The notes under the pieces: generated by a model | What the model saw: only the letters and a program-made list of their open reading frames with translations | Told to the model about the DNA's origin: nothing | Database searches by the model: none | Origin: DASXSB01 sp036506275 | Lineage (GTDB): Bacteria; Methylomirabilota; Methylomirabilia; Rokubacteriales; CSP1-6 | DNA: 6,702 nt | Direction of reading: 5' to 3' | Assembly (NCBI GenBank): GCA_036506275.1 | Contig: DASXSB010000093.1 | Coordinates: 1 to 6,702 of the forward strand | Shown: positions 1 to 6,146 of the stretch, piece after piece | How the letters are laid out: each line of letters begins with the position of its first letter | Position numbering within the stretch: the stretch's first letter is position 1 | Translations under genes and position numbers: made by a program

Positions 1-321
1 ACCGGTGACGGCGCTGGTGGCCTTGATGAAGACGGTCGGCTCCTCCGGAACGGGCCGCCCCACCTCGCGCGCGTGGTCGCGATAGTTGAGGCCGATGCAC
101 ACGATCTTGCCGATGCCGGCGAGCGGGGGGCCGAGCCGCGGGCGCCCGCGCACGATCGGCAACCGCGACGTCTTCACCGCGCGCAACTGTTTCAGACGCG
201 AGGGCGAGAGGAGCGCGGGCGTGATGTCCTTCACCACGCGCGAGAGGTCGCGCAGCGTACCGTCTTCGTCGACGAGGCCGGGCCGCTCGGCACCGGCACG
301 GCCGTAGCGGACGAGCTTCAC
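1..321 (-). CDS. FAH-family hydrolase/isomerase, N-terminal part (runs off left edge)
   Basis: Reading the minus strand from a GTG at 321 gives 107 uninterrupted residues beginning VKLVRYG and ending at the window edge. Residues 71-107 (GKIVCIGLNYRDHAREVG onward, then EEPTVFIK and TSAVTG) are the conserved entrance to the fumarylacetoacetate hydrolase fold, following the small N-terminal domain. Enzymes of this family are soluble and metal-dependent. They cleave or isomerise or decarboxylate 2-oxo acids, as in FAH, 2-hydroxyhepta-2,4-diene-1,7-dioate isomerase, oxaloacetate decarboxylase and ureidoglycolate lyase. The metal-binding Glu/Asp residues lie beyond the window, so the reaction cannot be chosen. 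The GTG lies 4 bp past the stop of the propeller gene and has no clear Shine-Dalgarno, which suggests translational coupling as the last visible gene of a four-gene run. Family is seen directly; substrate is unknown. Confidence 0.88.
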   Translation of the reverse strand, partial: MKLVRYGRAGAERPGLVDEDGTLRDLSRVVKDITPALLSPSRLKQLRAVKTSRLPIVRGRPRLGPPLAGIGKIVCIGLNYRDHAREVGRPVPEEPTVFIKATSAVTG

Positions 322-325
322 GGCG

Positions 326-1291
326 TCACTTCGTGCGGTAGACGACGAGCCGGTTGGCGCCGGACTCCGGCGCCCACACCTCGCCCGGGCGCCCCAGGAT
401 CTGCCGCACGTTGGCGCCGCTGCGATCGCTCGGGAAGCTCTGGAACTTCTCGGTGGCGGGATCGAAGCGGACCATGGCGTTGCTGCCCCACTCGCTCACC
501 CACACCATGTCCTGATCGTCCACGTACACCGCGTAAACGTGCGGCGCCGTGCCCGGCAGCTTCCACGCCTTCCACTGCCGGCTCTTTGGATCGTAGCGGC
601 TCACGTTGCCGGAGTTCCACTCGCTCACCCAGATGCGCCCCTTGGAGTCCGACCACACGCGGCGCGCGCCCTGGTCCTTGGTGGGCGGCTCGATGACGGT
701 GGCGGCGCCCGTCTCCACGTCGATGCGCGCGATGTGGTTGCCCGCGAGCGACGCGTAGTAGACGTCGCCGTCGGGCGTGGTGGCGATGCCGTAGGGACCG
801 TACCCTCGCGGCGCGTCCCACACCTGCATCGCGCCGGTCCCGGGATCGAGGCGGCCATAGACGCCCCGCTGGCCCGTGAACCACACGCGGCCGCGCTTGT
901 CGAAGGTGAGCGTGTTGAGGTTCGCGTAGCCGCGCCCCTCCGGCAACGGCCAGCGCTTGACCTCGCGCGTCTTCGGATCGACGCGCACGATGGCGTTGGT
1001 GCCGCCTTCCGTGATCCAGGGCGCGCCGTCGGGCCCCACGACCACGCCGTGCGGCGCGGCGCCGGTGCCGAGCGAGATGAGGTCGACCTTGCCGCTGGTG
1101 GGATCGAGGCGCCCCAGCTGACCGTCGCGCTGCGCCGTGTACCACACGATGCCGTCTGCGCTCACGGCGACGTCGTGCGGATGGCCGCCGCCTTTCGGCA
1201 GCTCGTAGGCCTGGATGGCGACCTCCGAACGCGCGACACCGGGAACGAGGCACGCGAGAACGAGAGCGAGCGCGAGCCGTGAACGGCGCAT
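326..1291 (-). CDS. Exported Vgb-like seven-bladed beta-propeller protein
   Basis: This is a 321-residue protein. Residues 1-22 form a Sec signal peptide (MRRSR, a hydrophobic core, then VARS before EVA), so the mature protein is probably periplasmic or secreted. Seven repeats follow, each a small motif plus 'G-x-V-W' and a closing 'RxDP': about 37-64, 79-106, 125-150, 165-192, 210-235, 250-278 and 296-319. The layout matches virginiamycin B lyase (Vgb, about 300 residues, a seven-bladed propeller that linearises streptogramin B) and SMP-30/NHL propellers. His38, His81 and His251 sit in the 'PH' position of blades 1, 2 and 6. The last blade reads ANVRQIL where Vgb, as I recall it, has the catalytic EPHGI segment, so antibiotic lyase activity is doubtful. 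The ATG start is fixed by an AGGAGG that overlaps the stop of the upstream hydrolase gene. Lactonase, sugar-binding or signalling roles are alternatives. The fold is well supported; the function is not. Confidence 0.9.
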   Translation of the reverse strand: MRRSRLALALVLACLVPGVARSEVAIQAYELPKGGGHPHDVAVSADGIVWYTAQRDGQLGRLDPTSGKVDLISLGTGAAPHGVVVGPDGAPWITEGGTNAIVRVDPKTREVKRWPLPEGRGYANLNTLTFDKRGRVWFTGQRGVYGRLDPGTGAMQVWDAPRGYGPYGIATTPDGDVYYASLAGNHIARIDVETGAATVIEPPTKDQGARRVWSDSKGRIWVSEWNSGNVSRYDPKSRQWKAWKLPGTAPHVYAVYVDDQDMVWVSEWGSNAMVRFDPATEKFQSFPSDRSGANVRQILGRPGEVWAPESGANRLVVYRTK

Positions 1292-1297
1292 CGAAGA

Positions 1298-1303
1298 CCT
1301 CCT
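1298..1303 (-). promoter_or_regulatory. Ribosome binding site of the propeller gene, overlapping the hydrolase stop
   Basis: On the minus strand AGGAGG begins on the last base of the hydrolase TGA (1305-1303) and sits 6 nt before the ATG at 1291. This fixes the propeller start and indicates that the two genes are co-transcribed and probably translationally coupled. Confidence 0.8.
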
Positions 1304-2118
1304 CAGAACGCGAGGAACTGCTTCAAGGCCGCGAGGACGGCGTCGGGATTGTCCTCGTGCAGCGTATGGACCGCGCGCGGGATCTCCACCAGCTCGCCGC
1401 GGGGCAGCTCCTTGAGCATGCGTTGGGCCACGTCGGCGTCGAGGACGTGACTCTCGGCGCCGCGCAAGAGCAGCGTGGGAACCGTAATCTCACGCACCAC
1501 GCTCCACCAGTCCACGTCGCCCTGCGTGCGGCGCTCCTTGATGCTCGGATGCCACTTCCACACGAGACGGCCGTCGGGGCGCGCGCGCAAGCTGTGCGAC
1601 ACCACCCAGCGATAGTAATGGATGCCGGGGTACGGGTTGGCGCGCAGGAGATGCTGCGCCGCCTGCTCGATGCTGTCCCACGTGTCCGGTTCCGGCGGTC
1701 CCGGCGACGGCGCCGTCGCGCGCGCGCTGATCTCGGGCCCGATGTCGACGACGACCAGCTTCTCCACGAGGTCCGGCCGCTTGGCGGCGAGATACATCGC
1801 GTTCCGTCCGCCCATCGACAGACCGATCGCGACGAACCGCGTGAGGCCGAGCTCGGTCACCACGCCGCTGAGATCGTCGAAGGCGGCGGCCGTGTTGTAG
1901 ATCTGCGCGGGGTCGCTGTCGCCGTGGCCGCGCTGATCGACCGCGTAGACGTGGAAGTGTGGCTGGAGCGCGATGCTGAGCGTGTCCCACGCGTGCGCAT
2001 GACCGGTGAAGCCGTGGAGGAGGACGAGCGGCGTACGCCCGTCGCCGCCCCAGTCGAGGACGTGGAGGCGGAGACCGTTGATGGTGACGTTGCGGTCGAG
2101 GGGACGCAGGAGGTTCAT
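1303..2118 (-). CDS. Alpha/beta-fold hydrolase
   Basis: This is a 271-residue cytoplasmic hydrolase of ordinary length for the family, with no signal peptide. Visible landmarks are the oxyanion-hole motif HGFTG (35-39), DQRGHGDSD (61-69), the nucleophile elbow GLSMGG with Ser101, the segment VVVDIGPE (122-129), and a late catalytic His251 in AVHTLHEDNPD. The usual acid position after the next-to-last strand, 'RGxxSDVL', reads RGAESHVL here, so His224 replaces the expected Asp. Asp125 at the end of strand 6 is a likely substitute acid, as proposed for some YbfF-like esterases. The fold covers esterases, lactonases and C-C bond hydrolases of meta-cleavage pathways (MhpC/XylF type); nothing visible picks one. 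The ATG at 2118 has no clear ribosome site. A GTG five codons upstream lies inside a hairpin and looks worse. It is the second gene of the operon, 56 bp after the thioredoxin-like gene. Confidence 0.9.
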   Translation of the reverse strand: MNLLRPLDRNVTINGLRLHVLDWGGDGRTPLVLLHGFTGHAHAWDTLSIALQPHFHVYAVDQRGHGDSDPAQIYNTAAAFDDLSGVVTELGLTRFVAIGLSMGGRNAMYLAAKRPDLVEKLVVVDIGPEISARATAPSPGPPEPDTWDSIEQAAQHLLRANPYPGIHYYRWVVSHSLRARPDGRLVWKWHPSIKERRTQGDVDWWSVVREITVPTLLLRGAESHVLDADVAQRMLKELPRGELVEIPRAVHTLHEDNPDAVLAALKQFLAF

Positions 2119-2128
2119 GGCATCGTGC

Positions 2129-2163
2129 CGCACGGCTCCGCCCGGCGCGAGCGGAGCCGTGCG
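2129..2163 (-). repeat. Intra-operon inverted repeat (13-bp stem, 9-nt loop)
   Basis: CGCACGGCTCCGC at 2129-2141 is perfectly complementary to GCGGAGCCGTGCG at 2151-2163, with a 9-nt loop. It occupies most of the 56-bp gap between the thioredoxin-like gene and the hydrolase. The transcript would form a very GC-rich hairpin ending about 10 nt before the hydrolase ATG. No U-run follows in the direction of transcription, so a classical intrinsic terminator is not supported. A processing or stability element, partial attenuation, or control of hydrolase translation fits better. Confidence 0.75.
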
Positions 2164-2174
2164 CAGACGCGACG

Positions 2175-2780
2175 CTACTTGCTCGCGGCGGCTCCCAGGC
2201 GCTGCTCCAGTAGCAGCTTGATTTCGGTGGCGGCGGCGCGCCAGAGGGGACCGCCCGCCACGTCGTATTCCGACTGCACGAGCTTCCGGTACTCGGCCAT
2301 GGCGGCGTCCTGCTTCGACTTGTCGCCGGCGACGGTGTCGAGCGTCCGCGCGCGGATGCCGACGACCTTCCCGGTGGCCGCGTGCGCACGCTCGATCCAG
2401 CGGCCGATCTCGTTCCAGTCCTGGTCGAAGAACACGACGACCGGAATGGAGCGGTAGCCGTTGTTCAGGAAGCAGTCGGTGATGTCGAGGTTCTGGTCGC
2501 GCAGGAACACCCGGAGGTCGGCGCCCGGGATGGCCTCGGCGATGCGCGCGACGAGCGGCGAGTTCCGGTGCACGTCGCCGCACCAGTTCTCGGCCAGCAT
2601 GAGGATGTAGCGGACCTTGGTGACCCCGCTGAAGAACTTGCGCTCCTCGTCGGTCAACGTCGACTTCTCGTAGTTCTCCATCGTGCGGGCGGCGGTGTCG
2701 CCCATCTGGCCGACGTAGTCCTTCCACGTCATCCCCTTGCTGAACCGCTGGGAGTCCAAAGGAATCTTGAGCTGGGCCAT
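2175..2780 (-). CDS. Thioredoxin-fold family protein with a single active-site cysteine
   Basis: This is a 201-residue cytoplasmic protein. A helical N-terminal segment (about 10-50) precedes a thioredoxin fold. The strand VRYILMLAE (57-64) leads to the active-site motif NWCGDVHRN, with Cys67. The cis-proline loop is RSIPVVVFFD, Pro113. In the classical CxxC the second cysteine would be residue 70; here it is Val70, so the protein cannot form the usual intramolecular disulfide. The pattern resembles the Thioredoxin_9-type group of uncharacterised bacterial proteins, in which WCGD is the hallmark and the second cysteine varies. Cys103 is the only other cysteine, outside the motif. A tail of about 60 residues follows the fold. 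The ATG at 2780 is chosen because a strong AGGAGG lies 10 nt upstream; a longer in-frame reading from 2864 is Pro/Ala-rich and has no such site. It is the first gene of the operon. Partner and substrate are unknown. Confidence 0.88.
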   Translation of the reverse strand: MAQLKIPLDSQRFSKGMTWKDYVGQMGDTAARTMENYEKSTLTDEERKFFSGVTKVRYILMLAENWCGDVHRNSPLVARIAEAIPGADLRVFLRDQNLDITDCFLNNGYRSIPVVVFFDQDWNEIGRWIERAHAATGKVVGIRARTLDTVAGDKSKQDAAMAEYRKLVQSEYDVAGGPLWRAAATEIKLLLEQRLGAAASK

Positions 2781-2790
2781 GTGGTGTGCT

Positions 2791-2796
2791 CCTCCT
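2791..2796 (-). promoter_or_regulatory. Ribosome binding site deciding the thioredoxin-like start
   Basis: The minus strand reads AAGGAGGAG across 2797-2789, followed by 8 nt and then the ATG at 2780. It rules out the upstream in-frame start at 2864. Confidence 0.8.
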
Positions 2797-2902
2797 TGAG
2801 TGCTGGTTGGCGCCGGCGGCGCCCCCGCCATGGGCGGTGCCCGGGAGGAAGGATACCCCGGCATGGACGCGAGCGCGAGGTCGTGCTAAGAAACGAACAT
2901 CG

Positions 2903-2911
2903 AGGAGGAGG
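2903..2911 (+). promoter_or_regulatory. Ribosome binding site of the VOC gene
   Basis: AGGAGGAGG ends 5 nt before the ATG at 2917. A second in-frame ATG at 2923 is possible, but the first has the better spacing. Confidence 0.8.
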
Positions 2912-2916
2912 CGACG

Positions 2917-3510
2917 ATGTCCATGCCGGCACACCCCGAGCCGCCGCGCGGTATCAACCACGTGGTCCTGAACGTGCGTAACCTCGAGACGTCACACCGT
3001 TTCTGGACGGACGTCATGGGCTTTCGCTGCGTCGGAGAGCTCAAGTCGGTGCCCGGGCGCCCGCGCCCGAAGATGCGGTTCTACAGCGGTGTGAGCGCGG
3101 AGGGGCAGGTGACGCACCACGACATCGCCCTCGCCGAGGTACCGCCCGCGAACGCGGACGCGCTGACGGACGGCACGTGGAGCCTCCTGCCGGGGGCGGT
3201 GGGACTGAACCACGTCGCCGTGGCGTGGCCTGACCGCGAGTCGTGGCTTCGGCAGCTCGAATATCTACGAAACAAGGGCGTCACCTTCCACCGGCGCGTC
3301 AATCACGGCATGACGCACAGCGTGTACATCTCGGATCCGGACGGCCACGGCATCGAAGTGCTTTACGAGCTACCGCGCGAGGTATGGGAGCACGATATCG
3401 ACGCCGCCCAGAACTACGTCGAGCACCTGCCGACCGAGGGGCCGGCGTCGCTCGCCGACCGCACGGACAATCCCGTGTTCGGTGCCGCGGAGGCGGCCGC
3501 GGGCGCGTAA
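2917..3510 (+). CDS. VOC-superfamily metalloenzyme (glyoxalase/extradiol dioxygenase-like)
   Basis: This is a 197-residue protein made of two beta-alpha-beta-beta-beta modules, about 12-75 and 95-152. Each module opens with the family signature: GINHVVLNVRNLE with His15, and GLNHVAVAWPD with His99. The second closes with DPDGHGIEVLYE, giving Glu147. His15, His99 and Glu147 match the 2-His-1-carboxylate metal site of type I extradiol dioxygenases. His67/His68 (THHDIAL) fall near the fourth ligand position used in glyoxalase-type members. The stretch NHGMTHSVYISDPDG (129-143) resembles the extradiol active-site loop before the Glu ligand. The protein has the size of one two-module domain, about half of a classical two-domain catechol 2,3-dioxygenase. 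The Ala-rich tail (about 175-197) looks disordered. It stands alone on the plus strand, divergent from the four-gene operon. A dioxygenase, a lyase or a resistance-type VOC protein are all possible. Confidence 0.9.
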   Translation: MSMPAHPEPPRGINHVVLNVRNLETSHRFWTDVMGFRCVGELKSVPGRPRPKMRFYSGVSAEGQVTHHDIALAEVPPANADALTDGTWSLLPGAVGLNHVAVAWPDRESWLRQLEYLRNKGVTFHRRVNHGMTHSVYISDPDGHGIEVLYELPREVWEHDIDAAQNYVEHLPTEGPASLADRTDNPVFGAAEAAAGA

Positions 3511-3549
3511 TCTCGACGAGCGGGGGCGTTCAGGCGCGCGCGAAGAGGT
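3511..3549. other. Convergent intergenic gap, no clear terminator
   Basis: Only 39 bp separate the ends of two convergent genes, the VOC gene and the membrane protein. I see no stem-loop with a T-run on either strand. Termination may be Rho-dependent or may lie inside the neighbouring gene. Confidence 0.5.
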
Positions 3550-6015
3550 CTACGCGTCCCCACCGCGCGGCTTGAGCGAAATTACTGCGTTCGCGAGAGC
3601 GGCGGCGTAGCACACCCCACCGAGCAGCAGGACAATCCTGAAACCCGTCGCCATCGCCAGAGCAAAGGCGAGGATCGAGCCGAGCACGGAAGCGGCGGCA
3701 TTGACTGCCCACACCCAGGGCACGCGCGCGGGCGCGACCGCCGAGACCATCCGCAGGCCCAGGGGATAGGGCATTCCCATCGCAATCCCCATGGGGGCGA
3801 GGGAGGAGATGGTCAAGGCGATGCGCGCCGAACGTGGCAATCCGAGGGTCCGCTCGAGGAAGACCGGCCACGCGATCTCGTGAAGAACGATCAAAACGAG
3901 AGCAGCGAGGCAGGCGAGCGTCGCATGCCGGATGAGGCGAGTGTCGTTCACGCGCGCCGTCCACGCGCTTCCGATCCCCGATGATGCAAGCACGGTAAAG
4001 AGGATGACGGCGAGGCTGTAGATCGGATGGCCGAGATAGAGATGGAAGCGCTGGATCAAGACGACCTCAACGAGGATGAAGCCCAACCCGATCAAGATGA
4101 AATAACCGAGGACGCCGACGTGGAGGCGCTGCGGTGCTCTCTGTTCGGGACGAGGCGCGCCTATTGACCACAACGGTACGACGATGAACAAACAGAGGGA
4201 GCATGCGGCGAGGATCAGCAAGATGAAGAGGATGAAGACGGCGTCGTAGTTGTACACGCGGAGGGGGTCTATGTGCTGCCGCGCCCGGAGGGCGCTCGAG
4301 AATGCGGAGATCCGGAACGTATTGAAGAAGAAGGGCCGATCGTCGGTGGGTGGCCGAACGTCGTATGGATATGCTGCGTAGAACCGCTCGACGTTCGGCG
4401 CCGCAAGGTACTCGGTGAATACGTTCTGAAGTCGTTCTCCGGGTAGAGCCACCGGCTCGAAGCCAAGCGAGCCGCACAGCGCCCGCAATGTCTCGATCTC
4501 GTCGACTGTGAACGGCGTCAGTTTCACGAGGACGAGGCCGTTGTTACCGAGGGGGCTGTCCTTCTTTATCGCGACGACATGGCGGGCGGGCTCGTCGATC
4601 CCGCGGCGGGCCAGCGCGTCGCGGGCGAGGGTGACGACGCGCAGCGTCTGATGCGGCGGGTCCAGGAAGAAGCGATTGACCGCGAGAATTCCGTTCGGGT
4701 GGAGGTGGTCGAGGTATTGCTCGAAAGCCTGCCTCGTGTACAGATTGTTCTCGGAGAGTGTGTAGGCCCCCGCCGCCGTCGCCGCGAACGTATCGATCAT
4801 CGAGATCTGGATGACGTCGAAGCGCTCGCGCGACGCCCGCACGAAGTTGCGACCGTCATCGACGATGATACGGACGCCGGGTCGACGGTAGAGGTGTCCC
4901 GCAAACACAGCATACGGTCCCCGCACCCACCGCACGATGTCCTTGTTGAGCTCGACACCCGTGACGTCCGTTGACCCAAACCAGAGCGCGGTGAGGATGT
5001 CCCGCCCCCCTCCGGCGCCAATGATCAGTGCTTTCGCGCGGCGCCGGAGCTGATATGGGAGGCCGGTGATGTCATAGGCCAGGTATTCGTGCGCCCCGAT
5101 GTCGCCTTTCACTTCGGTGATCGGCGTCTCCGAGGCGCCGTCGATCGTGATGAGGTATTGCCTCGGGAGCCACCCGCGGTACCGGTCGCTCAAGCCCCAC
5201 GCCAGAAAGGGAAACGCGCGGGGACGGTCGGGGTCGAAGTAGTCGAGGAGCGCGAGCCGGGAATAACTGTTCCATTTCACCTCGAGGATGGCGTGCCGCT
5301 CTTCGCGAAGGCTCAACTTGACGCTCCGGACGTCGACGTACGTTCGCGAAGCCTGCCAGCAGAGCCCTGCCGCGAACAAGAGAGCATAGAGCAGCGCGAT
5401 CGTGCGCCTCGACCATGAGGCAGTACGCCACGCGGCCGGGACGGCGGTGGCGGCGCTCAGAACACTGACGGTGAGAAGGCTCCCGATACCGCCGAGACGA
5501 TCCAGAAACGGGATGGAAAGCAGGCAGCCCATCGCCGCTCCCAGGAGGTCAGCCGCGTAGAGCGACGATGCCTGTTTCCCCCCCGCCCTGAAGATCGCCG
5601 CCGTCACGTAGCCGCTCATATAGAACGGTAGCGCGCACACGATGAAATACGCAGCAAGGACGGCCGCGCCCGCGAGTGAGAAAGTCGGCGTCGCCACCAG
5701 CAGGCTCATGAGCACGATCGGCAGCGCCACGGAAAGGCTGAAAAAGATCAGCCGTCGACTGATCAACTCCCAGGGAGCGCCCTCGCTCGTCGCGGGCGCG
5801 GGCAGAAAGTGCATGTAGCAGCGGATGGCGCCGGCCGCGATGCCGAGCAGCGAGATCGAAATGACGGCAAAGGTGAAGTGGTACCACATGACGACGGAGA
5901 GAACCCGTGTCAATAGGATCTCGAGGAGCAGCGTGCACAGAGCCACGCTGAAGAGCGTGAGATGCAACGCCCGACTTTCTCGCGAGGGGCCGCTGCTGCG
6001 CTCGGGCGCTGTCAT
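3550..6015 (-). CDS. Multi-pass membrane protein with central spermidine-synthase-like (SAM-type Rossmann) domain
   Basis: This is an 821-residue inner-membrane protein. An N-terminal block has about six membrane helices (roughly 18-42, 48-70, 88-108, 113-134, 176-194, 204-222). A soluble domain at about 230-590 follows, then about seven more helices (592-614, 633-654, 663-682, 695-714, 730-748, 767-788, 791-812). The soluble part follows spermidine synthase order: IDGASET (291), GAHEYLAYD (307), nucleotide-binding GAGGGRD (333-339), GVELN with Glu355, VDDGR (385-389), FDVIQISMID (399-408), NNLYT (423) and GILAVNRF (442). In true spermidine synthase the first Asp of 'DSSDP' is catalytic. The equivalent residue here appears to be Ser405, with only the later Asp408 kept, so aminopropyl transfer is doubtful. 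The PPTDDRPFFF segment near 555-564 is, as I recall, common in this uncharacterised fused family. The start is the first ATG; an 18-codon TTG extension overlaps the putative promoter and operator. GC content is visibly below that of its neighbours. Confidence 0.85.
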   Translation of the reverse strand: MTAPERSSGPSRESRALHLTLFSVALCTLLLEILLTRVLSVVMWYHFTFAVISISLLGIAAGAIRCYMHFLPAPATSEGAPWELISRRLIFFSLSVALPIVLMSLLVATPTFSLAGAAVLAAYFIVCALPFYMSGYVTAAIFRAGGKQASSLYAADLLGAAMGCLLSIPFLDRLGGIGSLLTVSVLSAATAVPAAWRTASWSRRTIALLYALLFAAGLCWQASRTYVDVRSVKLSLREERHAILEVKWNSYSRLALLDYFDPDRPRAFPFLAWGLSDRYRGWLPRQYLITIDGASETPITEVKGDIGAHEYLAYDITGLPYQLRRRAKALIIGAGGGRDILTALWFGSTDVTGVELNKDIVRWVRGPYAVFAGHLYRRPGVRIIVDDGRNFVRASRERFDVIQISMIDTFAATAAGAYTLSENNLYTRQAFEQYLDHLHPNGILAVNRFFLDPPHQTLRVVTLARDALARRGIDEPARHVVAIKKDSPLGNNGLVLVKLTPFTVDEIETLRALCGSLGFEPVALPGERLQNVFTEYLAAPNVERFYAAYPYDVRPPTDDRPFFFNTFRISAFSSALRARQHIDPLRVYNYDAVFILFILLILAACSLCLFIVVPLWSIGAPRPEQRAPQRLHVGVLGYFILIGLGFILVEVVLIQRFHLYLGHPIYSLAVILFTVLASSGIGSAWTARVNDTRLIRHATLACLAALVLIVLHEIAWPVFLERTLGLPRSARIALTISSLAPMGIAMGMPYPLGLRMVSAVAPARVPWVWAVNAAASVLGSILAFALAMATGFRIVLLLGGVCYAAALANAVISLKPRGGDA

Positions 6016-6021
6016 CCGTCG

Positions 6022-6038
6022 TGCTTGTCCGACAAGCA
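6022..6038. promoter_or_regulatory. Palindromic operator candidate TGCTTGTCCGACAAGCA
   Basis: Two 8-bp arms, perfectly inverted around a single central base, lie 7 bp before the ATG of the membrane-protein gene. The core TTGTCCGACAA fits the TNGTNNNACNA operator pattern known for the FadR subfamily of GntR regulators. It begins 2 bp downstream of the candidate -10 box and would cover the transcription start, a typical repressor position. No regulator gene is visible in the window. Confidence 0.55.
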
Positions 6039-6040
6039 GT

Positions 6041-6069
6041 ATTGCCGAGGCAGACGCCACCGCCGTCAA
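6041..6069 (-). promoter_or_regulatory. Candidate sigma70-type promoter of the membrane-protein gene
   Basis: On the minus strand TTGACG (6069-6064, five of six matches to TTGACA) is followed after 17 bp by GGCAAT (6046-6041, a weak -10). An A/T-rich AAAGAATT stretch lies just upstream of the -35. A TTG start codon proposed here would simply be the first bases of this -35 box. Confidence 0.4.
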
Positions 6070-6146
6070 ATTCTTTTCGACGTGCGATCCTCGCGCAGCG
6101 CGATGGGCGCGAGCGGGCGGCTACCGCGCGGTCGTCTGCTCCTGCA
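6070..6146. other. Rest of the intergenic gap downstream of the exonuclease III gene
   Basis: This is mostly featureless GC-rich sequence. It holds a 10-bp perfect palindrome ACCGCGCGGT at 6123-6132. No T-run terminator for the exonuclease gene is visible. Confidence 0.4.

Larger units (their letters stand above)
2781..2916. promoter_or_regulatory. Divergent intergenic region between the operon and the VOC gene
   Basis: These 136 bp separate the two divergent start codons, so promoters for both directions should lie here. For the plus strand, TGGACG (2864-2869) and TAAGAA (2887-2892) are 17 bp apart, a weak but correctly spaced sigma70-like pair just before the VOC ribosome site. For the minus strand only a TATCCT (2855-2850) resembles a -10 box, with no good -35. 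The middle is very GC-rich, with short self-complementary stretches: GGCGCC twice, at 2809-2814 and 2818-2823, and CCGCC/GGCGG around 2825-2837. These could be protein sites, but they are also expected by chance at this GC content. Confidence 0.4.

Noticed and set aside
318..1253. Second long open frame antiparallel or out of frame with the propeller gene
   Set aside because: It is an Arg/Ala/Gly-rich shadow typical of high-GC DNA. The propeller frame has the signal peptide, seven repeats and a ribosome site.
2129..2163. Intrinsic terminator between the thioredoxin-like gene and the hydrolase
   Set aside because: There is no T-run after the stem in the transcribed direction, and the downstream gene has no separate promoter that I can see.
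1279..2457. Long plus-strand open frame opposite the hydrolase and thioredoxin-like genes
   Set aside because: Its translation has no recognisable domain, it has no upstream ribosome site, and it lies antisense to two well-supported genes.
2809..2837. Short GC-rich inverted repeats in the divergent promoter region as operators
   Set aside because: GGCGCC and CCGCC/GGCGG arms of 5-6 bp are common by chance at this GC content, so they are described only within the intergenic entry.
1303..2961. A single 552-residue minus-strand reading frame that could suggest a longer hydrolase or a fusion with the upstream gene
   Set aside because: Its first half is the thioredoxin-like gene read in the wrong frame. 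The hydrolase fold begins at the ATG at 2118, and the upstream part has low-complexity Arg/Pro composition.
6016..6069. Upstream TTG start giving an 839-residue membrane protein
   Set aside because: The added 18 residues have no ribosome site and overlap a TTGACG -35 candidate and the palindrome. The first ATG, at 6015, is preferred, though it also lacks a strong ribosome site.
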